The position numbers were made by a program, and so were the translations under genes. Below are positions 52,402 to 61,359 of a DNA stretch of 64,000 nucleotides, one piece after another (positions within the stretch are counted from its first letter, which is position 1; each line of letters opens with the position of its first letter). The DNA lies in the NCBI RefSeq assembly GCF_010119195.1, contig NZ_WRXL01000004.1, positions 1-64,000 of the forward strand. The letters are read 5' to 3'. Below the pieces are notes generated by a model. It saw only the letters and a list, made by a program, of their open reading frames with translations. It was not told the DNA's origin and made no database searches. The DNA comes from Haloarcula salina (lineage in GTDB: Archaea; Halobacteriota; Halobacteria; Halobacteriales; Haloarculaceae).

Positions 52402-52603
52402 ACCATTGCTGCGTGCGGCGGTGGGATAGGCCTTCTTCCCCTCCTCCAAGTCTCCAATTCGCATGACCAAGTGTGACACTGTCGCAGATCTCGGGCAGTC
52501 GTCCGGGGAATACGGCGAGTTCGTGGTACGGTACGATCGGCGTGGAATCAGCGGTGGTCGTCCGGTGGACGGTGCGAAGATCGACGAGTGAGTGCGTCGC
52601 AGG

Positions 52604-53386
52604 TCACCGCATTCCCGGCGGCGGTCCGCGGTCGCGCGGGTCGTCTCCCTCGTCCTCCTCTTCGAGGTCGATGCCGGCCTCCTTGCGCCGGCGGATGGTC
52701 GCCTGCAGCTGCCGGTAGTAGTACAGCGTCCCGACGAGTCCCACGACGACTGCGATGCCGGTCAGGCCGCCGAACAGGAGCAGGTCGCGATCGAGGTAGT
52801 ACCGGACGACGATCTGGCCCGACGTGACCTCCTCCCAGCGGATCACCTGCTGCCCGTCGACGGTGCTGGACTCGTAGCCGCCGGGGCTGATGCGCGAGAG
52901 GAACGGGATCCCCGCGCCGGTGTTCGGCGGCAGGACGACCGTGTAGGACCCGCCCTCGACCAGCGTCGGCGTCGCGAAGCGCTTCCCGTTTCGCGGGACT
53001 GTGTACCCGACTTTGCCGGTGACGTTGCGCGAGAAGTCGACGGTCGTCCGCTGGCGGGTCTCGGTGACGTTGATCGAGGAGTTCGCCGCGGAGACGACGG
53101 AGCCGTTCTCGTACCTGAACCGCATGGCGCTGATCGGTACGCTGCGCTCGCGGCCGAGGCCGTCGACCGTGTACACCTGGAACGAGGAGTCGTTCTGCAC
53201 GCGGTAGACGGCCGTGTACTCTGACTCCTCGATGACGATGGTCCCGTCGGCGGACGTGTTCCAGTCGTAGCTCGCGTTCTGGTTCAGGCGCTCTGGGTCG
53301 ACCTCCTGGGAGCCGAAGAAGCCGCTACAGCCGGAGAGGGCGACCACCGCGAGGACGGCGACCAGCAGGAGATGGCGGCGTCTCAT
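52604..53386 (-). CDS. Membrane-anchored haloarchaeal lipoprotein (DUF5803-like)
   Basis: A 260-residue protein with a Sec-type signal and lipobox ALSGC (Cys20), an external beta-rich domain with several N-glycosylation sequons, and a C-terminal membrane helix (about residues 208-228). A charged tail follows (DLEEEDEGDDP). It resembles the DUF5803 family. The double anchor is unusual. Function unknown. Confidence 0.75.
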   Translation of the reverse strand: MRRRHLLLVAVLAVVALSGCSGFFGSQEVDPERLNQNASYDWNTSADGTIVIEESEYTAVYRVQNDSSFQVYTVDGLGRERSVPISAMRFRYENGSVVSAANSSINVTETRQRTTVDFSRNVTGKVGYTVPRNGKRFATPTLVEGGSYTVVLPPNTGAGIPFLSRISPGGYESSTVDGQQVIRWEEVTSGQIVVRYYLDRDLLLFGGLTGIAVVVGLVGTLYYYRQLQATIRRRKEAGIDLEEEDEGDDPRDRGPPPGMR

Positions 53387-53394
53387 GGGTCGGC

Positions 53395-54066
53395 TTACGG
53401 GACGATCGCCAGCAGCTCCGAGGGCATGTACGTCCCGATGTCGGCGAGCAGGCCCGGCGGGTCGGTGTCCGGATTGCAGATGATGCTCTGCTCCAGCAGG
53501 CCCAGTCGCTCGACGGTGACGATGTCCTGTGCGTGACCGGCGCGGTTGACCGTGGCGCGCGCCTCCGAGCGGGTGACGCTGTTGGCGTTGATGCGGCCGT
53601 TGCCGCGGGTCCACTCGTAGAGGCGGTCCCGCTCCTCGTCGGCCAGTCGCGGCGGGTCGCCGGCGACGAACCGGAGCGGGAGGTGCTGGACGAGGCCGAA
53701 GCGCGTGCGGATCTGGCTCGGCGTCCCCTGTCCGAGGCCGATCTGGTCGGCCGGAATCCGCACCGTCTGGCCGAAGCCCACGTCGAGGACGAACCCGTCG
53801 TCGTCCCACGAGTCGAGCGTTCCGACGTAGGTCTCGCCGTCTTCGTGGTCGGTGACCATCTCGCCGAACTCCTCGCGGAGGAGGTTCCGAGCGACTGTCT
53901 CGTCGGGGCCCTGGACGGTCACCGTCGGGAAGTCGTCGTGGCGCAGCCCCACGTCGTACTCCACGTCGAGGTCGCCGAGTTCGTTCCCGACCATCGAACG
54001 GAGGCCGTCGAGCGTACGGTCTCTGGCGTCGCCGGAGACGTACACCTTGGATCCGAGGACGACCAT
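53395..54066 (-). CDS. DUF2110 family archaeal protein
   Basis: A 223-residue protein with YVSGDARDRTLDGLRSMV, TYVGTLDSWDDDGFVLDVGFG and SEARATVNRAGHAQDIVTVERLGLLEQSI. The family is limited to archaea, and its role is unknown. The start overlaps the tfe stop by one base (TGATG), so a link with transcription is plausible. Confidence 0.85.
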   Translation of the reverse strand: MVVLGSKVYVSGDARDRTLDGLRSMVGNELGDLDVEYDVGLRHDDFPTVTVQGPDETVARNLLREEFGEMVTDHEDGETYVGTLDSWDDDGFVLDVGFGQTVRIPADQIGLGQGTPSQIRTRFGLVQHLPLRFVAGDPPRLADEERDRLYEWTRGNGRINANSVTRSEARATVNRAGHAQDIVTVERLGLLEQSIICNPDTDPPGLLADIGTYMPSELLAIVP

Positions 54067-54596
54067 CAGGCCTCCGCGTCGATATCGACGTTCAGTTCGT
54101 CTCGGAGTTCCTCGATGCGGTCCTCCATGGCGGTGACGAGACGGGTGTTCTCCATCGCCTCGACCTGGTTGCCACACTCGGGGCACTCGAAGCCGAACTC
54201 CATCGCCTCGCCGAACTCGAAGCGGATGCCGCAGTGCTCACAGAGGTAGAACTCGTTTTCCCGCTCGTACTCGCGGCGCTCTTCGAGGCCGTCGAGCAGG
54301 CGATACATCTCCTCTTCGAGCTGTTCGGGGATCTTCTCGTACTCGAAGGTCCAGAGGTAGGTGAGCCAGCCCGAGTCCTCGTCGCGGAGCCGGCGGTAGG
54401 TCGCCAGATCGTTCTCGTAGAGAATAAACAGCGCCCGGCGCACGTCGTTCAGTTCGAGTCCGAGCTCCTCGGCCAGTTCCTCGTCGGTCACTTCGCCGTC
54501 CGGCGGCGCGGCGGCGACCGGCATCCCTTTCGGTCCGACCAGCTCGTGGAGGTACTTCTGTATCACGGGATCCTCCAGGAGTTCCTCAAAAGCCAT
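54066..54596 (-). CDS. tfe: Transcription factor E, alpha subunit
   Basis: A 176-residue general transcription factor. The N-terminal winged helix (EELAEELGLELNDVRRALFILYENDLA) stabilises open promoters. The zinc ribbon is CEHCGIRFEFGEA and CPECGNQV (residues about 118-143). A C-terminal coiled segment follows. Confidence 0.95.
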   Translation of the reverse strand: MAFEELLEDPVIQKYLHELVGPKGMPVAAAPPDGEVTDEELAEELGLELNDVRRALFILYENDLATYRRLRDEDSGWLTYLWTFEYEKIPEQLEEEMYRLLDGLEERREYERENEFYLCEHCGIRFEFGEAMEFGFECPECGNQVEAMENTRLVTAMEDRIEELRDELNVDIDAEA

Positions 54597-54819
54597 TACC
54601 CGCACATCCGGGAGTCACGTGGTTAAAACCATCGGGTCGCACCGTCCCGGGCGGGACCGTGACCACTGCACGCCGGCACTACTCACGGACGTACTCGCAC
54701 GCGGCTTCCGACCATCGTTGGGCAGTCATGCCCGCGATCGGAAAATCATGCATGGTAACGGCGTTCTACTCCGATTATCCGCACCATAGGTAACCTCGAA
54801 AGCGAGAAACAGCAGGGTG

Positions 54820-55614
54820 ATGCGAAACCGGATCGCCACGAGTCCCCTGTGGGACGCTGCAGCGTGGCTCGGCATCGACGAGACGCTCTCGGGGTGGTAC
54901 TGGGCCGGCAAGCTCTGCAACGAGCAGTACTGGCGGCGAAAGACGGTCAGCGGCGTGTCGGCGTCGTTCAGGACGACGACCCGAGCGGAGTACCTCCGCG
55001 TCGAGACGCTGACCGACGAGGAACCAGTCCTGAGAGCCTTTCTCGACAGCCTCGAACCGGACGACATCGTCTACGACGTAGGTGCGAACACCGGGCTGTT
55101 CGCGTGTTTCGCCGCCCGCACCCTCGGGACCGGTGCAGTCGTCGGCTTCGAACCGGAACCGACGAACTGTGGCCGTGCCGAGGAGAATCTGACGCGGAAC
55201 GCTGACGACGCGACGTTTGAAATGGCCGAAATCGGGCTCTCGGATACCGACGGCGAGGCGGAGCTCCGGATCAACGGCGGCCTCGGCAAGGGGACTCACC
55301 GCCTGTCCGGGCGGGAGTCGGGACGCCGGACCAGTGTCTCGACGCACCGCGCGGAAACGCTCATCGGTGCGGATGAGATCCCGGCCCCCGACGCAGTCAA
55401 GATCGACGTCGAAGGGGCAGAATGCCGCGTTCTTGAGGGGTTCGGGAAGTACCTCTCCGACGTCCGGACCGTCGTCTGCGAGGTACACGTCGACAAGATC
55501 CGCGAGTTCGACGACTCACCGGCGATGATCGAGCGTCGGTTCGAACAGGCCGGCTTCGAGACGGAAGTGCTCATGGAGCGAGGGATGGACTACCACGTCC
55601 TCGCCACTTCCTAG
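54820..55614 (+). CDS. FkbM-family SAM-dependent methyltransferase
   Basis: A 264-residue protein. SAM motif I is YDVGANTGLFACFAAR (residues about 86-101). GFEPEPTNCGRAEENL and KIDVEGAECRVLEGF are FkbM signatures. Such enzymes O-methylate sugars or small molecules. GTG at 54817 and ATG at 54820 are both possible. A GATTATCC element lies about 45 bases upstream. Confidence 0.85.
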   Translation: MRNRIATSPLWDAAAWLGIDETLSGWYWAGKLCNEQYWRRKTVSGVSASFRTTTRAEYLRVETLTDEEPVLRAFLDSLEPDDIVYDVGANTGLFACFAARTLGTGAVVGFEPEPTNCGRAEENLTRNADDATFEMAEIGLSDTDGEAELRINGGLGKGTHRLSGRESGRRTSVSTHRAETLIGADEIPAPDAVKIDVEGAECRVLEGFGKYLSDVRTVVCEVHVDKIREFDDSPAMIERRFEQAGFETEVLMERGMDYHVLATS

Positions 55615-55675
55615 GCCGTCGAAGCCACGAGAGAGGTCCCGTGCCGGCGGGCCCCGCCGTCCTTCGAAGCGCGCT

Positions 55676-56248
55676 TCAGAGCGCGTCGAACGACCGCGGC
55701 GACTCCTGCACGTACTCGATCACGTCGAAGCCGTCGTAGGGCTCCCGGTCCACCTCGGTCCAGTCGTCGCCCAGATCCGGGAAGTACCGGTCGCCCTCGT
55801 TGCGCTCGTGGATGCGGCTGAGAAAGACCCGCTCCGCGAACGGGAGGAACAGGTCGTAGACGGCCTCGCCGCCGATGACGTAGGCGACGGGTGTCCCGTC
55901 GCCGCCGCGTTCGGCCGGCGCGTCCTCGTCGGACCCGCGTCTCCCCGACGCGGTCGCCCGGGAGGCGGCCTCGACGGCCGCCCGCGGCGTGGTGACGTAC
56001 TCCACGGTCTCCGCGTCGGCCGCTAGGCTCTCATCGCTCGTCAGCACGACGGTGTAGGAATCCTCCAGGGACTTCATCGAGTCGAACGTGCGCCGGCCGA
56101 GAATGATCGGGTGGCCGGCGATTCGGTCCTTGTACTGCCGCACGTCCTCGGGGTAGTGCCACGGGACGCCTCCGTCGAGGCCGATGACATTGTTCTCGTC
56201 GGCCGCGACGACGAGGTGGAGCACGATATCGAGATCAGCCTCAGTCAT
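55676..56248 (-). CDS. folA: Dihydrofolate reductase
   Basis: A 190-residue DHFR. LVVAADENNVIGLDGGVPWHYPED, HPIILGRRTFDSMKSLE and VIGGEAVYDLFLPFAERVFLSRI are the conserved parts. An Asp/Glu/Arg-rich insertion (about residues 95-118) is a halophilic feature. It overlaps the sulfatase-like stop by four bases. Confidence 0.93.
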   Translation of the reverse strand: MTEADLDIVLHLVVAADENNVIGLDGGVPWHYPEDVRQYKDRIAGHPIILGRRTFDSMKSLEDSYTVVLTSDESLAADAETVEYVTTPRAAVEAASRATASGRRGSDEDAPAERGGDGTPVAYVIGGEAVYDLFLPFAERVFLSRIHERNEGDRYFPDLGDDWTEVDREPYDGFDVIEYVQESPRSFDAL

Positions 56249-57596
56249 CTGTACCCCAGCGCTTCGAGGCGCTCGTCCAAGTCAGCTGTGAACTGCGTGT
56301 CCGACGCGTCCTCGAACTCGGAGTAGTCCGACAGCGGCGTGGCGACGTCTACGGTCGAGAACCGGTCGCTTTCGAAGACGGCCCGGATCTCGCTGGCGTC
56401 GATGTCGCTGTCGTCGGCCGTCCCGCCGCACCCGCGGACGACGGACTCGCGGGCGTCGTCCCCCCAGGCGGCCGCTCTCCGCACTTCGTCGCCGGGCCGG
56501 TCGCGGTAGACGATCCTGGCGTGCTTCGCGAACGGCGCGGCGTCGCCGCAGACCCGCTCGGCCTCCTCGCGCATCGCGTCCCCGATTGGGGCCTGGGACG
56601 CGACCGCCGTCCCGTCGGCGGGGACGAATGCCGGGCCGTCGGCGCGGCCCTCGCCCAGCGCGAGAGCGCGAACGGCGTCGGGGAACCGCATGAGCGTCGC
56701 CAGATCGGTCACGCGGCGGCCCTCGCGCTGGCCGGGCGCGCGAACGACGAGGGGGACGTGATACAGGGCGTCGTGGGTCCCGATTCGGTGGCTGACAGCG
56801 GGCGGTTCGCTCGGGATCGCCGTCGGTTCGCCGAAGCCCTCGCCGTGGTCGCCGGCGAAGACGACCAGCGTGTCGTCGAGGACGCCCCGCTCGTCGAGGC
56901 CGCGGACGAGCGCCTCGAAGATCGCGTCGGCCTGCCGCACCGCGCCGTCGTAGATCTGTTCGAGGATGCGAGCGAAGCCAAGCGAGAGGTCCCCGGAGAG
57001 GAACTCCCAGTGCCACTTGTAGCCCATCGACTCCTGCAGGTCGCGCGAGCGGTCGTCGCTCCAGCGGTCGTATTCGTCGAGCGGCTCGTACGGCCGGTGG
57101 GTGTCCATCAGATTGACGCAGGCCGCCCACGCGCCGTCGCGGTCGTCGACCCACTCCAGCGTCCGGTCGGCGTACCAGAAGCCGTTCGGCCAGTCGCCGA
57201 GCGAGCCGTTCGTCTCGTAGGACGGGTCGAAGCCATCGGGCGATCCGCGCGTCGTCTGGAACGCCTCGTCGAGGCCGCTCTCGTGGTCCGTCAGGAACGG
57301 GTTGTCTGAGAACAGTCCCGTCTCGTATCCCCTCGCGGCGAGGGCTTCGAAGACAGTGTGTCCGGGATCGAGTTTCTGTGTGTGATCGACGCCGTGCTCG
57401 TGGACCGCGTGGCCCGTGAACATGCTGACGTGGCTGGGGACCGTCCAGTTGCTCGGGCTGCGGGCCTGCGTGTACACCGTCGCCTCGTCGCGAAGGCATC
57501 GAGAAACGGCGTCGTCTGCCGCCGATAGCCCAGGACGGACGCGTTCCGGGCGCGGAGGCTGTCGGCGACGACGAACAGGACGTTGTGGCGCGACAT
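56245..57596 (-). pseudogene. Sulfatase/phosphatase-like gene with a single-base frameshift
   Basis: Two frames together make one alkaline-phosphatase-superfamily protein. The first, from the ATG at 57596, reads MSRHNVLFVVADSLRARNAS and continues to DAFAT (37 residues, metal Asp). The second, in the -1 frame, reads EATVYTQARSPSNWTVPSHV and continues with FAGDHGEGFGEP to 56245. One base is missing near 57486, where ACGGAG would restore the frame. The nucleophile position is Thr in WTVPSH rather than the Cys of formylglycine sulfatases, suggesting a phosphatase or phosphodiesterase. It is either a recent pseudogene or a sequencing error. Confidence 0.85.
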
Positions 57597-57670
57597 CTGC
57601 GCGAGTCTTGGCGGCCCGGCCTAAAAGCCCCGCGGCACAACTGCTTGGGGACCCGGGCTCCTCGGCCGCC

Positions 57671-58213
57671 TCACTCGTCGTCGGGGTCGACGACGCGCTT
57701 GCCAGTCTCCTGGGGGACGACGACCCTGTCGGGGTCGTCCCACTCGCGGTCGAGTTCCCGGCCCTCGAACAGGCGGTCGAGGAAGACGGCGAGCGACGCC
57801 ACCTCGGAGTGGGGCTGGTTCGTCACGCCGACGTTCCAGTCGGCGTGTTCGTACACCTCGAAGGGGACCTTCTCCGCGCCGACGACGACCAGCAGCGGTC
57901 CTTCGGCGTGGGCCTCGCGCACGTCGGCCTCGACCTCCTGGACCGGTTCGCCGTACATTGTCAGGTGGACCAAGCGGCCCTCGAAGTCGCGGATCAGCTT
58001 CCGGGGCTCGTCGGTCGACGACACGTCGAACGGCCCGCCGAAGCGGTCGGTGATGTCGACGACGGTGTCGGCCTGATTGCGGGCGGCGTTGGCGAGCACG
58101 ACCCCGTCAGCGCCGAGCGCGCGGGCCGTCAGACCGACGTGGGTCGTCATCCGCTCGTCGCGGCCGGGGCGGTGGCCGAGGCGGAGGACCGTCACCCGGG
58201 GTTCCTCGTGCAT
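57671..58213 (-). CDS. trm56: tRNA (cytidine-56-2'-O)-methyltransferase
   Basis: A 180-residue archaeal SPOUT enzyme modifying C56 of the tRNA T loop. VTVLRLGHRPGRDERMTTHVGLTARALGADG and VVVGAEKVPFEVYEHADWNVGVTNQPHSEVASLAVFLDR are signatures, with the trefoil-knot SAM site in the latter. ATG at 58213 overlaps the DsbA-like stop by one base. Confidence 0.93.
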   Translation of the reverse strand: MHEEPRVTVLRLGHRPGRDERMTTHVGLTARALGADGVVLANAARNQADTVVDITDRFGGPFDVSSTDEPRKLIRDFEGRLVHLTMYGEPVQEVEADVREAHAEGPLLVVVGAEKVPFEVYEHADWNVGVTNQPHSEVASLAVFLDRLFEGRELDREWDDPDRVVVPQETGKRVVDPDDE

Positions 58214-58884
58214 CAGTTCCCCCGGGCCGACTCGATGGCCGACTGCAGCGGTTCGAAAGCGATCTCCTGCCACCCGACGGGTTCGCCGTTCACGAGCACG
58301 GCCGGCGTCGCCTGGACGCCCCGGTCGATGCCGTTCTGCCGGTCCGCCGAGACGGTCGGGCGGTACAGTTCTCCGGTGGCGGCCGCTCGGACCGTCTCGC
58401 CGTCGACGTCGAGGCCGTCGGTGAGATCGGCGTACGTCTCCGGTCCCAGACTGCTCTGGTTGGCAAACAGCCGCTCGGAGTAGGTGAAGAAGGCCTCGTC
58501 GCCCGCCTCGTCCTGGACGGCGCGGGCGGAGCTCGCGGCCTGCCAGGAGACGGTCTCGTCGACCGGGATCGGGAAGTCGTGGAACTCGTAGCGGATCGTC
58601 CCCTCGCTGATGTACGTCTCGCGGACCTGCGGGTACACCTCCTCGGCGTACGTTCGGCAGTGCGGGCAGGCGTAGTCCTCGTAGACGGCGACTGTCACGT
58701 CGGCCTCTGGGTCGCCGGCGACTGGCGTCGGGAGGGGCTGTCCCGGGACGGGCGTCGGTGTGGGGGTCTGCGTCCCCGAATCCGTGGGCGAGTCAGCCCC
58801 TGAATCGCCGCCGAGACAGCCCGCCGTCGCGCCGAGGGCGGCCAGCGACGCCGTCAGGAAGCCGCGGCGAGTGCGTCTGTTCAT
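58213..58884 (-). CDS. DsbA-family thioredoxin-like lipoprotein
   Basis: A 223-residue protein with a Tat-like signal (TRRGFLTASLAALG, residues 5-18), lipobox TAGC (Cys23) and a thioredoxin fold. The active site is YEDYACPHCRTYAEEVYP, with CPHC as in DsbA. ATPAVLVNGEPVGWQE holds the cis-Pro loop. It probably forms disulfides in exported proteins. Confidence 0.9.
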   Translation of the reverse strand: MNRRTRRGFLTASLAALGATAGCLGGDSGADSPTDSGTQTPTPTPVPGQPLPTPVAGDPEADVTVAVYEDYACPHCRTYAEEVYPQVRETYISEGTIRYEFHDFPIPVDETVSWQAASSARAVQDEAGDEAFFTYSERLFANQSSLGPETYADLTDGLDVDGETVRAAATGELYRPTVSADRQNGIDRGVQATPAVLVNGEPVGWQEIAFEPLQSAIESARGN

Positions 58885-59033
58885 GTCCGTCCCTCGAAGC
58901 GGGAGCTATAAAACGACGTTGTCATCTGAGCCCGCTAGCGGCTTCCGTCCCTCTCCATTGCTACCAACCCCCACGGTGCGATGCGATTAGCCGCGACCAC
59001 AACGCTTTTTCTCGCGTGGGGAGCATCGCAACT

Positions 59034-59960
59034 ATGAACGTATCAGATAAACGAATTGTCGTCACGGGCGGGGCGGGCTTCATCGGGTCGCACCTGGTGG
59101 AGCGCCTCGTCGACGGCAACGACGTGCTCGTCGTCGACGACGAGTCCAACGGCCGATCCGACTGGGTCCACGACGCGGCGGAGTACCTCGGCGGGGACCT
59201 CACGGACCCGGACGTGGTCGCGGAGGCCATCACGCCAGACGTGGACCTCGTGGTCCACCTCGCCGCCTCGAAGCTGGTGGACACCGACACGCCGCGTCGC
59301 CAGTTCGAGGACAACAGCGAGATCACGTTCAACGTCCTCGAACGGATGGACGACGCGGGCGTCGAGAAGCTCGTGTTTACGTCGTCTTCCACCGTATACG
59401 GCGAGGCCCCGCGGCCGACGCCGGAGGACTACGCCCCGCTCGAACCGATCAGCGTCTACGGTGCGACGAAGCTGGCCGAGGAATCGCTGGTCTCCACGTA
59501 CGCCCACAGCCACGACATCCAGTCGTGGGTGTTCCGCTTCGCCAACATCGTCGGGCCCCGCCTCCGCGGCGCGGTCATCCCGGACTTCGTCGAGAAGCTC
59601 CGCGAAGACCCGTCCTCGCTGACCATCCTCGGCGACGGCCGCCAGGAGAAGTCCTACATGCACGTCTCGGAGTGCCTCGACGCGATGCTGTTCGCCGTCG
59701 AGCACGCCGAGAAGGACCACAACGTGTTCAACCTCGGGACGCGGACGACGACCTCGGTCGACCGCATCGCGAGCATCGTCGCCGACGAGATGGGGGTCGA
59801 ACCGGTCCACGAGTACACCGGCGGTGACCGCGGCTGGACCGGCGACGTGCCGCGGATGCGCCTCTCGGTCGACAAGCTCTCGGCGCTCGGCTGGGAACCG
59901 AGCCAGTCCAGCGACGACGCGGTCCGTCAGTCCGCGCGCGAACTACTCGACGAGCTCTGA
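59034..59960 (+). CDS. NAD-dependent epimerase/dehydratase (UDP-glucose 4-epimerase-like)
   Basis: A 308-residue extended SDR. TGGAGFIGSHLVERLVDG (residues 11-28) binds NAD. The catalytic motif is SSSTVYGE with YGATKLAEE. Nucleotide-sugar contacts lie in FRFANIVGPRL. The substrate is probably a UDP-sugar, serving cell-surface glycans. No other sugar genes adjoin it. Confidence 0.9.
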   Translation: MNVSDKRIVVTGGAGFIGSHLVERLVDGNDVLVVDDESNGRSDWVHDAAEYLGGDLTDPDVVAEAITPDVDLVVHLAASKLVDTDTPRRQFEDNSEITFNVLERMDDAGVEKLVFTSSSTVYGEAPRPTPEDYAPLEPISVYGATKLAEESLVSTYAHSHDIQSWVFRFANIVGPRLRGAVIPDFVEKLREDPSSLTILGDGRQEKSYMHVSECLDAMLFAVEHAEKDHNVFNLGTRTTTSVDRIASIVADEMGVEPVHEYTGGDRGWTGDVPRMRLSVDKLSALGWEPSQSSDDAVRQSARELLDEL

Positions 59961-59976
59961 CCCCGGCGAACCCTGC

Positions 59977-60438
59977 TCAGGCCGGATAGGTCCCGGTCAG
60001 CTCCGCCTTCGCCACGACGTGGCCGCCCGCCGCGTCGTAGGCGTCGTCTTTGCCCGCCGACGGCGAGAGGTCCAGTTCCGCGTCCAGCGCGTACAGGAGG
60101 AACCGGTAGGTGTGCTCGCGGTCCGGGGGGTTCGGCCCGCCCCACCCCGTCTCGCCGTAGTCGTTCTGTCCCTCTGTGGCCCCCGCGTCGGTAGGGTCCC
60201 ATCCCTCGGGAATCTCCGTGAGATCGGACGGGATGTCCCAGACGACCCAGTGGTCCCACACCTTGCCGGCCGGGTCCTCGGCGTCGGGGTCGTCGACGAT
60301 CAGCAGGAGCGACTCCGTGTCCGAGGGAACGTTCGCGATCTCTAGCGGCGGGTTCGTGTTCGCCGCCGAGTAGCCGTGCTCCGCGGGAATCCGTTCGCCG
60401 TCATCGAACGCCGGGCTGATCAGTTCGAGGTCGGCCAT
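59977..60438 (-). CDS. YbhB/YbcL (PEBP/RKIP) family protein
   Basis: A 153-residue phosphatidylethanolamine-binding-like protein. DDPDAEDPAGKVWDHWVVWDIP and TGWGGPNPPDREHTYRFLLYALD are the diagnostic anion-binding motifs. Bacterial and archaeal members have no clear role. The true ATG is at 60438. Confidence 0.92.
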   Translation of the reverse strand: MADLELISPAFDDGERIPAEHGYSAANTNPPLEIANVPSDTESLLLIVDDPDAEDPAGKVWDHWVVWDIPSDLTEIPEGWDPTDAGATEGQNDYGETGWGGPNPPDREHTYRFLLYALDAELDLSPSAGKDDAYDAAGGHVVAKAELTGTYPA

Positions 60439-60513
60439 GTGTAGAGATATGACAGCCGAATAGAAAAGCGTCGTCCCGGCAGCCATTTGCCCTTCCGTAC
60501 CGAATCGCCTGAC

Positions 60514-61269
60514 GTGCAGGTCGTCGGGTACCGCGCTCGCGTCGACGAACACGCCGCCCTCCGCCTGGCCGAGGACGGCCGCGTCACCACCGAGCGACTG
60601 GACCCCGGAACGGAGATGGCCTACGCGCTCGGCGAGCGCCACTGCGCCGGCGCGGTCGACGGCGACGACCACTACGCCTGTGACAACGAGCCCGCGCCGT
60701 ACTGCCCGGAACACACCGATATCTGGCCCTGCGCCCGCTGTACCGGCCAGTGTGCCAAGCCGCTCGACGCCTGCGACGAGGAGCACGCGGTCTACCTGGC
60801 GGCGTTCGCGCCGGACACCGTGAAAGTCGGCGTCACGCGCTCGTGGCGACTGGAGACGCGCCTCCGCGAACAGGGCGCTGACAGGGCCGCCCACCTCCGA
60901 ACGGTCGCCGACGGCCGAATCGCCAGGCAGGTCGAGGCCGACATCGCCGCGGACCTGGGCGACCGGGTTCGCGTCCCGACGAAGGTGGCCGGTCTCGATC
61001 AGTCGGTCGACGAGGACTGGTGGGCGGCGCTCTGTCGCGACTACGACCCGCTCTCGACGTTCGACTTCGAGTACGGCCTCGACCTCACGGAGCGCCCGAT
61101 GGCCGAGACGCTGGCGACGGGGACCGTCCGGGGCACGAAGGGGCGCGTCGCCGTGCTGGAGAACGCCGGGAGCGTCTACGCCGTCGACCTCCGGCGGCTC
61201 GTCGGCTACGAACTCACCGACGGCGGGACGGACCGCGACCTCCAGTCGAGTCTGGGCGCGTTCGGCTGA
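60514..61269 (+). CDS. DUF2797 family protein
   Basis: A 251-residue protein with a zinc-binding-like centre: CDNEPAPYC, CARCTGQC and CDEEHAVYLAAFAPDTVKVGVTRSWRLETRL. The second half resembles a GIY-YIG-like fold. GTG at 60514 is preferred (VQVVGYRARVD); a TTG nine codons upstream is the alternative. Function unknown. Confidence 0.8.
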   Translation: MQVVGYRARVDEHAALRLAEDGRVTTERLDPGTEMAYALGERHCAGAVDGDDHYACDNEPAPYCPEHTDIWPCARCTGQCAKPLDACDEEHAVYLAAFAPDTVKVGVTRSWRLETRLREQGADRAAHLRTVADGRIARQVEADIAADLGDRVRVPTKVAGLDQSVDEDWWAALCRDYDPLSTFDFEYGLDLTERPMAETLATGTVRGTKGRVAVLENAGSVYAVDLRRLVGYELTDGGTDRDLQSSLGAFG

Positions 61270-61359
61270 GGTCCGCGCCGCCGCTGTGTCGGAGCCGCGG
61301 CCCGTCAGTCAGTTCACACAGACAGAAGACATTTACAGCGCCGTGTTGCCCAGTCACTC

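Noticed and set aside
52463-52591. 42-codon plus-strand frame (MTKCDTVADLGQ) before the DUF5803-like gene
   Set aside because: No recognisable features. It overlaps the probable promoter or upstream start region of the GNAT gene on the other strand. Could be a small gene, but not supported.
57460-57520. Programmed frameshift in the sulfatase-like gene
   Set aside because: No slippery heptamer or stimulatory structure is evident. Loss of one base or a sequencing error explains it better.
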